Source: Desulfovibrio sp. JC010 (GTDB taxonomy: Bacteria; Desulfobacterota; Desulfovibrionia; Desulfovibrionales; Desulfovibrionaceae). From it: DNA of 64,000 nucleotides. The notes beneath the pieces were generated by a model. The model ran no database searches. It was given only the letters and a program-made list of their open reading frames with translations, and was not told the origin of the DNA. The stretch's first letter is position 1; every line of letters starts with the position of its first letter. Made by a program: the position numbers and the translations under genes. The stretch is taken from contig NZ_VOIQ01000002.1 of assembly GCF_010470675.1 (NCBI RefSeq), positions 62,001 through 126,000 of the forward strand, read 5' to 3'. This document shows positions 49,647 to 58,455 of the stretch, in pieces.

Positions 49647-50273
49647 TTGAATTCCTTTATTCACAGAAACCTGACCCTCTGCCACTATTTTCTGGGTTCC
49701 CTGCCCCTGCTGCTCATTTTTGCCTGCCTGTATTTTAATTTCAGCAACGAAATTGAGGTACTGGCTTTTTTCAAGGCCCATGCGCAGGCCCACCCGGACC
49801 TGGAATCTTTTGCCAAAATCGTGACCAACTGGGGTAACGCCTGTTTTTACCCCATTTATCTCTGGTTCCTGATCACAGGCATCAGGCAGCGCAAGACCGA
49901 TAAATCAAAACTGCGCTTTGCCCTTGTTTTTCTTGGTGTGCAGCTGGCGGTCAGCCTGATCACCGTGCGTTTCCTTAAGATTGCCATAGGCAAACCACGT
50001 CCGGGCGAAGGACCGTTTTTCGAGCCTTTTTCCACCAAGGGAGTTTACCACTCCATGCCTTCGGGCCATACATGCGAAATTTACGGGGCCAGCCTGCCCC
50101 TTATCCTGCGTTACCGGAACCTGCTGCTGACCTTGGGGCTGGGCATCTTTGCCGCAGCCGTGGCCTTCAGCCGCATCTACCTTAACTGGCACCATCCCAG
50201 TGATGTTCTCTGCGGATGGATGCTTGGATCAGTGGCCGGATTCGCCATTCACCTTTTTTCCAAAGAGGACTAG
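49647..50273 (+). CDS. PAP2-family membrane phosphatase
   Basis: A 208-residue membrane protein with about five TM segments and the acid-phosphatase signature: KIAIGKPRP, SMPSGHTCEIYG and SRIYLNWHHPSDV. Members dephosphorylate undecaprenyl pyrophosphate, lipid A or phosphatidic acid. The start is TTG at 49647 after GGGGAG; no ATG is suitable. It precedes an ArnT-like transferase by three bases, so recycling of a lipid carrier for that transferase, or lipid A modification, is a good guess. Confidence 0.85.
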   Translation: MNSFIHRNLTLCHYFLGSLPLLLIFACLYFNFSNEIEVLAFFKAHAQAHPDLESFAKIVTNWGNACFYPIYLWFLITGIRQRKTDKSKLRFALVFLGVQLAVSLITVRFLKIAIGKPRPGEGPFFEPFSTKGVYHSMPSGHTCEIYGASLPLILRYRNLLLTLGLGIFAAAVAFSRIYLNWHHPSDVLCGWMLGSVAGFAIHLFSKED

Positions 50274-50276
50274 CCA

Positions 50277-51914
50277 ATGCGCTACGAAAAAAGACCTTTT
50301 CTCTGGGACATCATGGAAACCAATCCATGGCTAAGTGTCCTGTTCATTCTCTTTCTGCAGTCCATCTTCACCATGGACTACCGTTCCCTGTGGTTTTCCG
50401 ATGAAGTCCGCTACGCAGATGTCTACACCCAGATGAAAGACGCCGGACACTGGCTGGTCATGTACCTCAACGGCGTGGCCTACCCGGACAAACCTCCGGT
50501 ATATTTCTGGTTCCTGTCCCTCATCGATGCCGTTACCCCGGCGGACGGAATCAGCGTGTTCTTCCTCGGCTCGGCCCTTTCTGCGGGATTCTTCCTGTTT
50601 TCCACTGTCAGCTTTGCCCGTACGCTGGGCTGCGGCCGCAAGACTTCCCTTGCCACCGGACTGGTGCTCTTGAGCAATGTCTTTTTCATCGGCATAGCCC
50701 ATTATTCACGCATGGACCTGCTCTTCGGCGGTTTCATCCTCTGGGCCAACATCTGTCTGTTCAAGGGCTTCCAGAACCGCGAATCCGGGAAATATTTCCT
50801 CTGGGCCTTCGGGTTCATGGGTATCGCCACCCTGACCAAGGGCCCGCTGGGCTTGATCTTCCCCCTGCTCACCGCAGCCTGTTTCCTGATCTGGAAAGGA
50901 CAACTCAAACTCCTGCGCGATAAGAGCCTGCTCAAAGGTCTGGGCATCCTGCTGGCGATCCTGCTGGCCTGGGTGGTGGGTGCGATCATCGTGGACGGAA
51001 CCGCTTTCATCCACAACATCTTCTACAAGCAGATTTACCAGCGCGCGGTAAGCTCCTTCCACCACGAAGAGCCTTTTCAGTACTACCTGATCGCCTTCCC
51101 GCTGGCATGGCTGCCGTGGACTCTGGCAATCTTCGCCGCACCGGTTAAAAAAATCTTCAGCATTGAGCACTGGGTTGCAGTTGCTGCCGAACGCAAAAAC
51201 ACCCTCAATGCGGGCCGCGACTGGGCCTGGATCATGTTCATCAGCGGATTTATTCTGCTGACCTGCTTGAGCATCAAGGTGCTGATTTACATCCTGCCCC
51301 TTTTCGCGCCTCTGGCCATGCTCACTGCCCGCGGACTGCTTGGAGAAGACGGACAGGAGCCGGCTCTTGATTCCAAACGTCTCTGGACCGCCATAGCCGG
51401 ATTCTACCTGCTCCTCGCTGTTGCCGCGCCTTTTGCCGAAATACTAATTCCCTTTGATGTCACCCTGAACGGCCTTTCCTTCACTGTCCTGATCATGGGA
51501 CTGGCCGGACTGGCCCTGCTCAAGGTCAAGGAATGCGGAGCATACAAAGGCCTGCTGGTCATGACTGCGGCCATGGTCATCTGGCTGCAGCCGCTGGCCC
51601 TGCAGACCCTGCCTTCACTCGACCCGCTCATGAGTCCCCGCCAGACCGGGGAAATGATGCAAAAATACGTGGCCGAAGGCAGTTATCCGCTGGCCCACAA
51701 GATCTATTCCGGTATCTTCACCTACTACGCCGGGACCAATATTCACGAGACCAGCGACTTTGCTGAAATCGAAAAGGTCCTTGCGGAACAGGATGACGTA
51801 ATTCTGGTCATGCAGAAAAAATATTACGACCGTTGGGAAAACCGTCCCGAAGGGCTGACTGTGGTCAATGAACAGTTCATTTCCGACCGCCCCTACCTGC
51901 TGATCAAGAAATAA
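50277..51914 (+). CDS. ArnT/PMT-like lipid-linked glycosyltransferase
   Basis: A 545-residue protein with about 11-12 TM segments and the family GT83/39 signature: SLWFSDEVRYADVYTQM near residue 38 (Asp-Glu-x-Arg-Tyr), then LNGVAYPDKPPVYFWFLSL (about 62-80). Such enzymes transfer sugars from undecaprenyl phosphate to lipid A, proteins or glycans in the periplasm. It begins three bases after the PAP2 gene, so it is one operon. The acceptor is not known. Confidence 0.87.
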   Translation: MRYEKRPFLWDIMETNPWLSVLFILFLQSIFTMDYRSLWFSDEVRYADVYTQMKDAGHWLVMYLNGVAYPDKPPVYFWFLSLIDAVTPADGISVFFLGSALSAGFFLFSTVSFARTLGCGRKTSLATGLVLLSNVFFIGIAHYSRMDLLFGGFILWANICLFKGFQNRESGKYFLWAFGFMGIATLTKGPLGLIFPLLTAACFLIWKGQLKLLRDKSLLKGLGILLAILLAWVVGAIIVDGTAFIHNIFYKQIYQRAVSSFHHEEPFQYYLIAFPLAWLPWTLAIFAAPVKKIFSIEHWVAVAAERKNTLNAGRDWAWIMFISGFILLTCLSIKVLIYILPLFAPLAMLTARGLLGEDGQEPALDSKRLWTAIAGFYLLLAVAAPFAEILIPFDVTLNGLSFTVLIMGLAGLALLKVKECGAYKGLLVMTAAMVIWLQPLALQTLPSLDPLMSPRQTGEMMQKYVAEGSYPLAHKIYSGIFTYYAGTNIHETSDFAEIEKVLAEQDDVILVMQKKYYDRWENRPEGLTVVNEQFISDRPYLLIKK

Positions 51915-51938
51915 TCCAAGCTACTGTCACAAAACTGC

Positions 51939-51978
51939 AAAACCCCGTTCCGTTCTACGCGAAACGGGGTTTTTTATT
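51939..51978 (+). terminator. Terminator after the ArnT-like gene
   Basis: AAAACCCCGTT pairs with AACGGGGTTTT, followed by further T. The loop is about 13 bases. Confidence 0.85.
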
Positions 51979-52071
51979 TTTCAAAAGCAGCAGACCATGC
52001 TATCGTGAATCCATAAACCGCAAATTCAACCGATAAGATATTAAATACATTTCACATTCCCGGAGATGATT

Positions 52072-53289
52072 ATGGGCCGTTCAAAGAACATTCTCTTTAT
52101 TGACGCAGACAAATCCCAGCTTGAATCCCTTGATAACGAGCTCACCGCCATGAAAAAAAGGTGGGCGATTCAATTTGCCTCCACAGCCGAAGAGGCTATG
52201 GACCTGCTGCGCACCTATCCCTTTGATGTTATCGCTTCCGATTTCTGCGTTGAAGGATTTAAGGACTATGAACTGCTGGAAGAAATAAAAAGCAGACAAC
52301 CCGGCAGCATACGCTTTATTATCTCAGAGACGATTAATTCAGAAAATTGTCTGGAGTTCATGAATTATGCGCACCAGTTCGTTACAAAACCGTATGTCGG
52401 CACCGAACTGGTCTCAAAAATCAAAAAAAGCCTGCGCCTTAAAAACATATTCCTCAATGAGCGTGCGGCCAAGGGGGTTGCGTCCATCGAAGACCTGCCC
52501 AGCCTGCCGGACCTGTATCTGACTCTGGAAAAAGAACTGAGAAAAGAAGATGTGGTGATCAGCGACATCGGTAAGCTGATCGGTGAAGACATGGGCATGA
52601 CCGCCGGACTGCTCAAGCTGGTAAACTCCCCCTTTTTCGGACTCTACTCCAAAGTGACCAAGCCTGAACAGGCCGCCACCCTGCTGGGACTGGACAATCT
52701 CAAGGGACTGGTCCTCGGAATCCATCTTTTCAACTCGACCAAGGAAGTCAATATTGATTTTTCCATTGCCGAACTGGGAAGACACTGCCAGTACACGGCC
52801 CTTATGGCCCGGGCCATCGTCAAGGCCGAAGGCGGCAGTAACGAACTGGCCGAACACACCTTCCTTGCCGGATTCATGCACGACATTGGCAAGCTGGTGC
52901 TCGCCACATCGTATACTGATGAATATTCCACCATTTTAAGCATCGTCCGCGATGCCAACATTCCCATTCAGGAAGCAGAAAAAGACATTCTCGGATTTAC
53001 CCACGCCGAAGTGGGGGCATACCTGCTGGCTATCTGGGGATTCGATGAAGATGTTATTGAGGCCATCTACTGCCACCATGAACCGCAAAGGCTGGGCAGT
53101 ACGGACCTGAGTCCTGCCGTGGCCGTCCACGTGGCCAATTCCTTTGACCATGAACTGCGGGTAAAAAACTCTGATTACGCCCCGCACCTGCTTGCTGCCG
53201 ACTGGCTGGAACAGAACGATTTTGGCCCCAAACTTCCCGAATGGCTGCAGATCTGCGCCGAACTGATGGAAGACGTCACCGAAGAGTAA
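52072..53289 (+). CDS. Response regulator with HDOD output domain
   Basis: A 405-residue signalling protein. The ATG at 52072 is six bases after CGGAG; the one at 52066 touches it. The receiver has ILFIDADKSQLESL, Asp in VIASDF (near 61) and FVTKPYV. The HDOD domain runs from about 140 to 340 (LPSLPDLYLTLEKELRKEDV, LLKLVNSPFFGLYSKVTKPE, FLAGFMHDIGKLVLA, IYCHHEPQ). HDOD proteins control motility, c-di-GMP or cell-cycle processes. It is convergent with the NAD synthetase gene. Confidence 0.9.
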   Translation: MGRSKNILFIDADKSQLESLDNELTAMKKRWAIQFASTAEEAMDLLRTYPFDVIASDFCVEGFKDYELLEEIKSRQPGSIRFIISETINSENCLEFMNYAHQFVTKPYVGTELVSKIKKSLRLKNIFLNERAAKGVASIEDLPSLPDLYLTLEKELRKEDVVISDIGKLIGEDMGMTAGLLKLVNSPFFGLYSKVTKPEQAATLLGLDNLKGLVLGIHLFNSTKEVNIDFSIAELGRHCQYTALMARAIVKAEGGSNELAEHTFLAGFMHDIGKLVLATSYTDEYSTILSIVRDANIPIQEAEKDILGFTHAEVGAYLLAIWGFDEDVIEAIYCHHEPQRLGSTDLSPAVAVHVANSFDHELRVKNSDYAPHLLAADWLEQNDFGPKLPEWLQICAELMEDVTEE

Positions 53290-53291
53290 GA

Positions 53292-53325
53292 AAAAGCCCA
53301 TCAAGTACGTACATACCTGATGGGC
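53292..53325 (-). terminator. Terminator between the HDOD gene and nadE
   Basis: GCCCATCA and TGATGGGC enclose a palindromic GTACGTAC; on the minus strand TTTTT follows. It fits nadE termination and probably also the HDOD gene. Confidence 0.8.
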
Positions 53326-53353
53326 CAATTCTGATAATTATCAATAACTTAGA

Positions 53354-55003
53354 CTATCCCGTAAACCTGCAGGCGATAGGCATGCGCCATCCGGTACCGA
53401 AGGCCCTTGAAGTAATCTTCAGCCCCGGTGCGGCCTGCTTGCGTTTAAATTCAGAAATCCTGATCAAGCGCAGCACATGCTGCACGGTTTCAGGATCGAA
53501 TCCGGTCTCGGCAATAATCTCACTCTCCGCCCGGTGCCCTTCAACACGGAGTTCAATAATCCGGTCCAGCACATCGTAAGGCGGCAGGGAATCCTCATCC
53601 TTCTGGTCCGGACGAAGTTCCGCGGACGGCGGTTTTTCAATGATCGGCACCGGAATAACCTCACCGCGTCCCTGCTCATTGAGCCAGCGGCAGACCCGGA
53701 AAACAAGGGTCTTGTAAAGATCGGAAATAACGGCCAATCCACCGGCCATATCCCCGTAAATAGTGCAGTAGCCCACAGCAAGTTCACTTTTGTTGCCGGT
53801 GGTAACCAGCAACGCGCCCATCTTGTTTGAAATAGCCATAACAAGGTTGCCGCGGATACGGGACTGGATATTCTCCTCTGTCACGTTGGCGGGCAGCCCG
53901 GCAAAAGTCGGGGCAAGGGCTTCCTCGAACTGGCCCATAAGCTTTTCGATAGGAATGGTGGTGCAGTTGATACCTATATTTTTGACCAGATCAAGGGAGT
54001 CATCCACGCTGCCTTTGCTGGAGTAGGGAGACGGCATCAGCACCCCGGTCACATTCTCCGGCCCGAGGGCCTCGGCTGCGACAGCTGCGGTCAGGGCCGA
54101 ATCAATGCCCCCGGAAAGCCCCAGCACAACCTTGCTGAACCCGGTCTTGCCCAGATAGTCGCGCAGACCGAGCACCATGGCCTGCCATGCTTCGGGTTCC
54201 TCGCAAAAATCATCTTCCTCAATGCGCCCGTGCGAACCGTCCGATTCAACAATGACCACATCTTCCTTGAACCCATGCCCGCGCGCGGCAAGAACTCCGT
54301 CAGCGGAGAAAGCACAGCTGCGGCCGTCGAAGACCAGATCATCGTTTCCGCCGATCTGGTTGGCATAAAATACCGGAACCCGGTACTTGGCCGCAATATC
54401 GCCAAGCAGTTTTTCGCGAACCCGCTGCTTGCCGATACTGAACGGGGAAGCGGAAAGGTTGACCAGCACATCCGGATTCATTTCCATGATCTGCGGAATG
54501 GGATTGCTGCCGTAGCGACGTCCGTTACGGTTCTCGCGGTCATTCCAGACATCTTCACAGATGGTCACCCCGACCTTGATGCCGTCGAACTCAAAGAAAT
54601 TTATATTTTCCGCAGGCTCAAAATACCGCTGCTCGTCAAAAACATCATAGGTGGGCAACAGCCATTTATAAAAAACCTTGGGCACGGCCCCGTGTTCGAT
54701 CAGCCATGCTGCGTTGCGCAGGGGATTACCGATTCCTTCATGATTGAGATCAACTCCGCCGGCCAGCAGAGCCACACCTTCAGGCATACGCCGGGAAATT
54801 TTAGAAACTGCTTCGCGGCAGCGGGAGACAAAATCCGCATTGAGCAACAGGTCCCGCGGCGGATAACCGGTCAGGGCCAGCTCGGAGGTAATACAGATTC
54901 TTGCACCGCGCTCTGCGGCCTTCTGCACTCCGCCCAGAATGAGTTCAACATTTCCTTCAAGGTCGCCAACTGTCAGGTTGAGCTGCAACAGGGCTATTTT
55001 CAT
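53354..55003 (-). CDS. nadE: Glutamine-dependent NAD+ synthetase
   Basis: A 549-residue two-domain enzyme that makes NAD from deamido-NAD. The N-terminal glutaminase (CN-hydrolase) domain has the triad in ITSELALTGYPPRDLL (Glu), VFYKWLLPTYDVFDEQRYF (Lys) and VGVTICEDVW (Cys). The C-terminal ATP-pyrophosphatase domain has VVLGLSGGIDSALTAAVAAE and TTGNKSELAVGYCTIYGD with AELRPDQKDEDSLPPYDVL. Length and motifs are normal. It has its own terminator and starts at 55003. Confidence 0.96.
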   Translation of the reverse strand: MKIALLQLNLTVGDLEGNVELILGGVQKAAERGARICITSELALTGYPPRDLLLNADFVSRCREAVSKISRRMPEGVALLAGGVDLNHEGIGNPLRNAAWLIEHGAVPKVFYKWLLPTYDVFDEQRYFEPAENINFFEFDGIKVGVTICEDVWNDRENRNGRRYGSNPIPQIMEMNPDVLVNLSASPFSIGKQRVREKLLGDIAAKYRVPVFYANQIGGNDDLVFDGRSCAFSADGVLAARGHGFKEDVVIVESDGSHGRIEEDDFCEEPEAWQAMVLGLRDYLGKTGFSKVVLGLSGGIDSALTAAVAAEALGPENVTGVLMPSPYSSKGSVDDSLDLVKNIGINCTTIPIEKLMGQFEEALAPTFAGLPANVTEENIQSRIRGNLVMAISNKMGALLVTTGNKSELAVGYCTIYGDMAGGLAVISDLYKTLVFRVCRWLNEQGRGEVIPVPIIEKPPSAELRPDQKDEDSLPPYDVLDRIIELRVEGHRAESEIIAETGFDPETVQHVLRLIRISEFKRKQAAPGLKITSRAFGTGWRMPIACRFTG

Positions 55004-55197
55004 TGATTCATATCCGTCCTTAATCTTTGGAATGCAGACTACCTAACGTTTGAACCGCTGCTTGTCCATCGGTCGCATTCAAATAATTTCCACCAGTTTA
55101 ACCTGTTTACCTTGCACTGAATATGCTGGAATGCTAAACAGTTGTCTATATCTATGAGCAGGATCAAAAAACTTAGCACAACCAGTCAGCCAACGGA

Positions 55198-57981
55198 TTG
55201 AAATTGTTAAAAATAGATAAAGTTCAAACCAGAATCGGGATACTCATCGTAGTAATCTCGCTAATTTCATTTGTTGTTTCAGGAGCTTACGACTACAGCT
55301 CCATGCGCAACAATATGCTTAAAGAGCTTAACCAGAAGGCGGACGGACTGGTTGAGAGGCTTTCCGAATCCCTGATTACCCCGCTCTGGAATGTTGATCA
55401 GGCGGCCATCAACCGTATCCTGCTTTCTGAGATGAATGATAAACGCATCAAGGCCATTCTGGTAACTGAAGATAATGGCAACAACGTTTTTGCCGGAAAA
55501 ATACGTAATGAAGAATGGCACATAGTTAGTTTCAAGAGTTGGCCCATCGGTAAATTCGTTAAGCGCAAGGCTGAAATATCCATCATGAACCAGCCCATCG
55601 GGGCCGTGGAAATATTCCTTTCCCCCAAATTTATAGATGATGAATTGTATCAGTCGCTGCTCAATTCGCTGCTGCGGACTATGATGCTGGTAGTTCTTAT
55701 CAATCTGGCCCTTTTCGTGACCATGCGCCGGATTCTGATCTCGCCCATTGCAAAACTCAGCCAGACCGCGCGCCAGATTTCACTGGATAAAAACTACAGC
55801 TCCCGGGTGCAGATAGAATGTAAAGGGGAGATGAAAAGCCTTGTTGAAAACTTCAACAACATGCTGCAACAGATTGAAGAACAGGACCTGAAACTCAAAC
55901 AGTACAGTGGTCAGCTGCAGGAAAAAATTCATCAGAGTAACAAAAACCTTGAAAACAGCTATCGCGAACTGAAGATAATCAACCGGGAACTGGAAGTCGC
56001 TAAAGACGATGCCGAGGCAGCATCAAAATCAAAAAGTGAGTTCATGGCCAATGTGAGTCATGAAATCCGCACCCCCATGAACGCCATCATCGGCATGGCC
56101 GACCTGACCATGGAAACCCGTCTTTCCGCCAAACAACGGGAATTTCTTAAAATTATCATCAGTTCCGGGAAAGTACTGCTGCGGCTGATCAACGACATTC
56201 TTGATTTCTCAAAAATCGAAGCCGGCAAACTCAGTCTGGAGGAAGTCAACTTCAACCTGCACCAGCTCATCCATGACATCAGCGACCTTTTTGTGGAACA
56301 GATGGTGGCTTCGCAGACCGAACTGGTAATCGACATCAGGCCCGGAGTGCCGCAAAGAATCATCGGTGACCCCCTGCGACTGCGGCAGGTTCTGATCAAT
56401 ATCACCGCCAACGCCTTTAAATTCACCAGTCAGGGCGAAATCGTAATCACTGTTTCCGCTGATAAAATAAGTGCCCACAAGGCTGAAATTGTTTTCGCCG
56501 TCAAAGACAGCGGAATAGGTATCCCCGAAGAGGTACAGCCACATCTTTTTGAAGCCTTCAAGCAGGCAGACGGCTCCACCACCCGCAAATACGGCGGCAC
56601 GGGACTGGGCCTTTCCATCTCGAAACGCATTGTAGACCTCATGGGCGGAAATATCTGGTTCCGCAGTAAATCGGAGGAAGGAAGTACCTTTTTCTTCACT
56701 ATAACTTCCGATATTGCCGCAGAACCGTCCCCTGCAGAATTCAAGCTGCCCCCGGAACTTCAGAATGCTCCTGTGCTGGTTGCGGATGACAACTTCGCTG
56801 TGCGCAGTGTGCTGGTGCGCTATCTCAAACAATTCGGTTTTCAGCCGACCAGTGTGCCGGATGCGGAAAAAGCTTTGCAACTCATTGAAGAGGAAAAATC
56901 CGCCCCCTTCAAACTGCTTATCATCGACCTTAAACTGCCCGGCATGAATGGTGACGAGGCAAGTTCGCAGCTGCGCAAAAAGTACAACAAAGATGAACTG
57001 CCCATCCTGATGATCACCGCAACGGAGATGAATACCGCCCTTGAAAGAGCCCAGAACGCGCAAATCAACAGGATGATAAGCAAGCCCCTGAAACAGAACA
57101 CTCTTTTCAATTCCATTCTGGAAACTCTTGGGTACGAAGTGCCCAAAGAATATTCATACGAACCATCCAAACCGGTTGAAAACGAATTCCGGAACTACAA
57201 TCTGCTGCTGGTGGAAGACAATCCCATCAACCAGCAGGTGGCCGAGCAGATCCTGCTGCCCACCGGCATAGAAATCGATGCCGCATCCAACGGCAAGGAA
57301 GCCGTAAAAATGGTACAGGAAGCGAGCTACGACATAGTCCTCATGGATATTCAGATGCCGGAAATGGACGGTTATGAGGCAACAGACATAATCCGCAATG
57401 AACTCGGCCTTACCGAACTGCCCATAATAGCCATGACCGCCCACGCCATGCGCGGCGACAAGGAACGCTGCCTTGAATCAGGTATGGATGATTACATACC
57501 CAAACCCATTGATAAAGAGCTGATGATCGCCACTATCCGCAGCCACCTGCCTGAAAACCAAACAATAAAAGAAAAAGCTCCCGTCCCCCCTGCCTCGACT
57601 TCGATTTCAGCACAGGAAGCTCCAGAATCCATGGAATGCCGGGAAATAAACATGGAGGAAGTGCTGGAACGCATCGGCGGAGACATGGGAATTCTGGTCA
57701 GTATTTTGCGCAACTTCAAAGAATACAATTCGAATTTCAGCGAGGAAATGCAGACCCTGCTCCGCAATAACCAGCTTAAGGAAGCCGGGGACAAAGCGCA
57801 CACCCTGAAAGGCTCAGCAGCGAACATTTCCGCACAGGAACTGGCCATGGCAACACTGGATCTGGAGAAAGCATGCAAATCGGATCTCTTGAAAGATGCA
57901 CAGGAAGCCCTTGAAAATACCTCTAAGAAACTGGAACTGCTCTTTAAGGAAATTTCAATGCTGGAAAAGGATTACGATTGA
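55198..57981 (+). CDS. Hybrid sensor histidine kinase with two receivers and an HPt domain
   Basis: A 927-residue phosphorelay kinase. The start is TTG at 55198: no in-frame ATG precedes the N-terminal TM segment ([18 protein letters not shown]). Domains: TM1, periplasmic region (about 31-150), TM2, HAMP (about 185-235), coiled coil, HisKA with [16 protein letters not shown], HATPase with [33 protein letters not shown], receiver 1 ([23 protein letters not shown]), receiver 2 ([37 protein letters not shown]) and C-terminal HPt ([14 protein letters not shown]). Input signal unknown. Its relay target is not encoded next to it. Confidence 0.94.
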   Translation: MKLLKIDKVQTRIGILIVVISLISFVVSGAYDYSSMRNNMLKELNQKADGLVERLSESLITPLWNVDQAAINRILLSEMNDKRIKAILVTEDNGNNVFAGKIRNEEWHIVSFKSWPIGKFVKRKAEISIMNQPIGAVEIFLSPKFIDDELYQSLLNSLLRTMMLVVLINLALFVTMRRILISPIAKLSQTARQISLDKNYSSRVQIECKGEMKSLVENFNNMLQQIEEQDLKLKQYSGQLQEKIHQSNKNLENSYRELKIINRELEVAKDDAEAASKSKSEFMANVSHEIRTPMNAIIGMADLTMETRLSAKQREFLKIIISSGKVLLRLINDILDFSKIEAGKLSLEEVNFNLHQLIHDISDLFVEQMVASQTELVIDIRPGVPQRIIGDPLRLRQVLINITANAFKFTSQGEIVITVSADKISAHKAEIVFAVKDSGIGIPEEVQPHLFEAFKQADGSTTRKYGGTGLGLSISKRIVDLMGGNIWFRSKSEEGSTFFFTITSDIAAEPSPAEFKLPPELQNAPVLVADDNFAVRSVLVRYLKQFGFQPTSVPDAEKALQLIEEEKSAPFKLLIIDLKLPGMNGDEASSQLRKKYNKDELPILMITATEMNTALERAQNAQINRMISKPLKQNTLFNSILETLGYEVPKEYSYEPSKPVENEFRNYNLLLVEDNPINQQVAEQILLPTGIEIDAASNGKEAVKMVQEASYDIVLMDIQMPEMDGYEATDIIRNELGLTELPIIAMTAHAMRGDKERCLESGMDDYIPKPIDKELMIATIRSHLPENQTIKEKAPVPPASTSISAQEAPESMECREINMEEVLERIGGDMGILVSILRNFKEYNSNFSEEMQTLLRNNQLKEAGDKAHTLKGSAANISAQELAMATLDLEKACKSDLLKDAQEALENTSKKLELLFKEISMLEKDYD

Positions 57982-58053
57982 TTCAGTTGAAATTAAATCA
58001 TATTTGAGGCAGAAATCATCAATCAATTCTGACTGTAAAAAAGGATTTCAAAT

Positions 58054-58404
58054 ATGGCATTAATGTTCGGAAGCCCCAACCGCAAACCAAGCAGGACCAT
58101 TGAGGACGCCAAAAAAGACCAGCGTCTTGATATGGCCCGCACCATGTATCTAGGCGGCAAGGTAAAAATTGTGACCACTGAAGAAGTCCCCAACCGGGAA
58201 GTTCTGGGAACATTCGGTCTCATTGTCTGCAGAAGCTACAATTTCGACAACGCATTCTACGGTCTCATCGCACAGGCCATCGACGCCAACGCCGATGCCA
58301 TCGTCGGCTACCGGGAATCAGTCTCCTTCCACCCTGAAGGCGACAAATTTTACTCCTGCTACGGAACAGCCGTACGCTTGAAAAAAGTTAAGCCTACCAA
58401 ATAA
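58054..58404 (+). CDS. YbjQ-like heavy-metal-binding-domain protein
   Basis: A 116-residue protein with the YbjQ/UPF0145 fold: VKIVTTEEVPNREVLGTFGL, AIDANADAIVGYRESVSFH and CYGTAVRLKK. Function of the family is not defined; a stress or metal-linked role has been proposed. The distance of 72 bases from the kinase gene makes a shared message possible. It ends with a strong terminator. Confidence 0.82.
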   Translation: MALMFGSPNRKPSRTIEDAKKDQRLDMARTMYLGGKVKIVTTEEVPNREVLGTFGLIVCRSYNFDNAFYGLIAQAIDANADAIVGYRESVSFHPEGDKFYSCYGTAVRLKKVKPTK

Positions 58405-58405
58405 A

Positions 58406-58443
58406 AAAACCGCAGGGATCGTTTAGACAATCCCTGCGGTTTT
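58406..58443 (+). terminator. Terminator after the YbjQ-like gene
   Basis: AAAACCGCAGGGAT pairs with ATCCCTGCGGTTTT around a 10-base loop. It lies between convergent genes, so it can serve both. Confidence 0.9.
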
Positions 58444-58455
58444 ACCTTAATAAAA

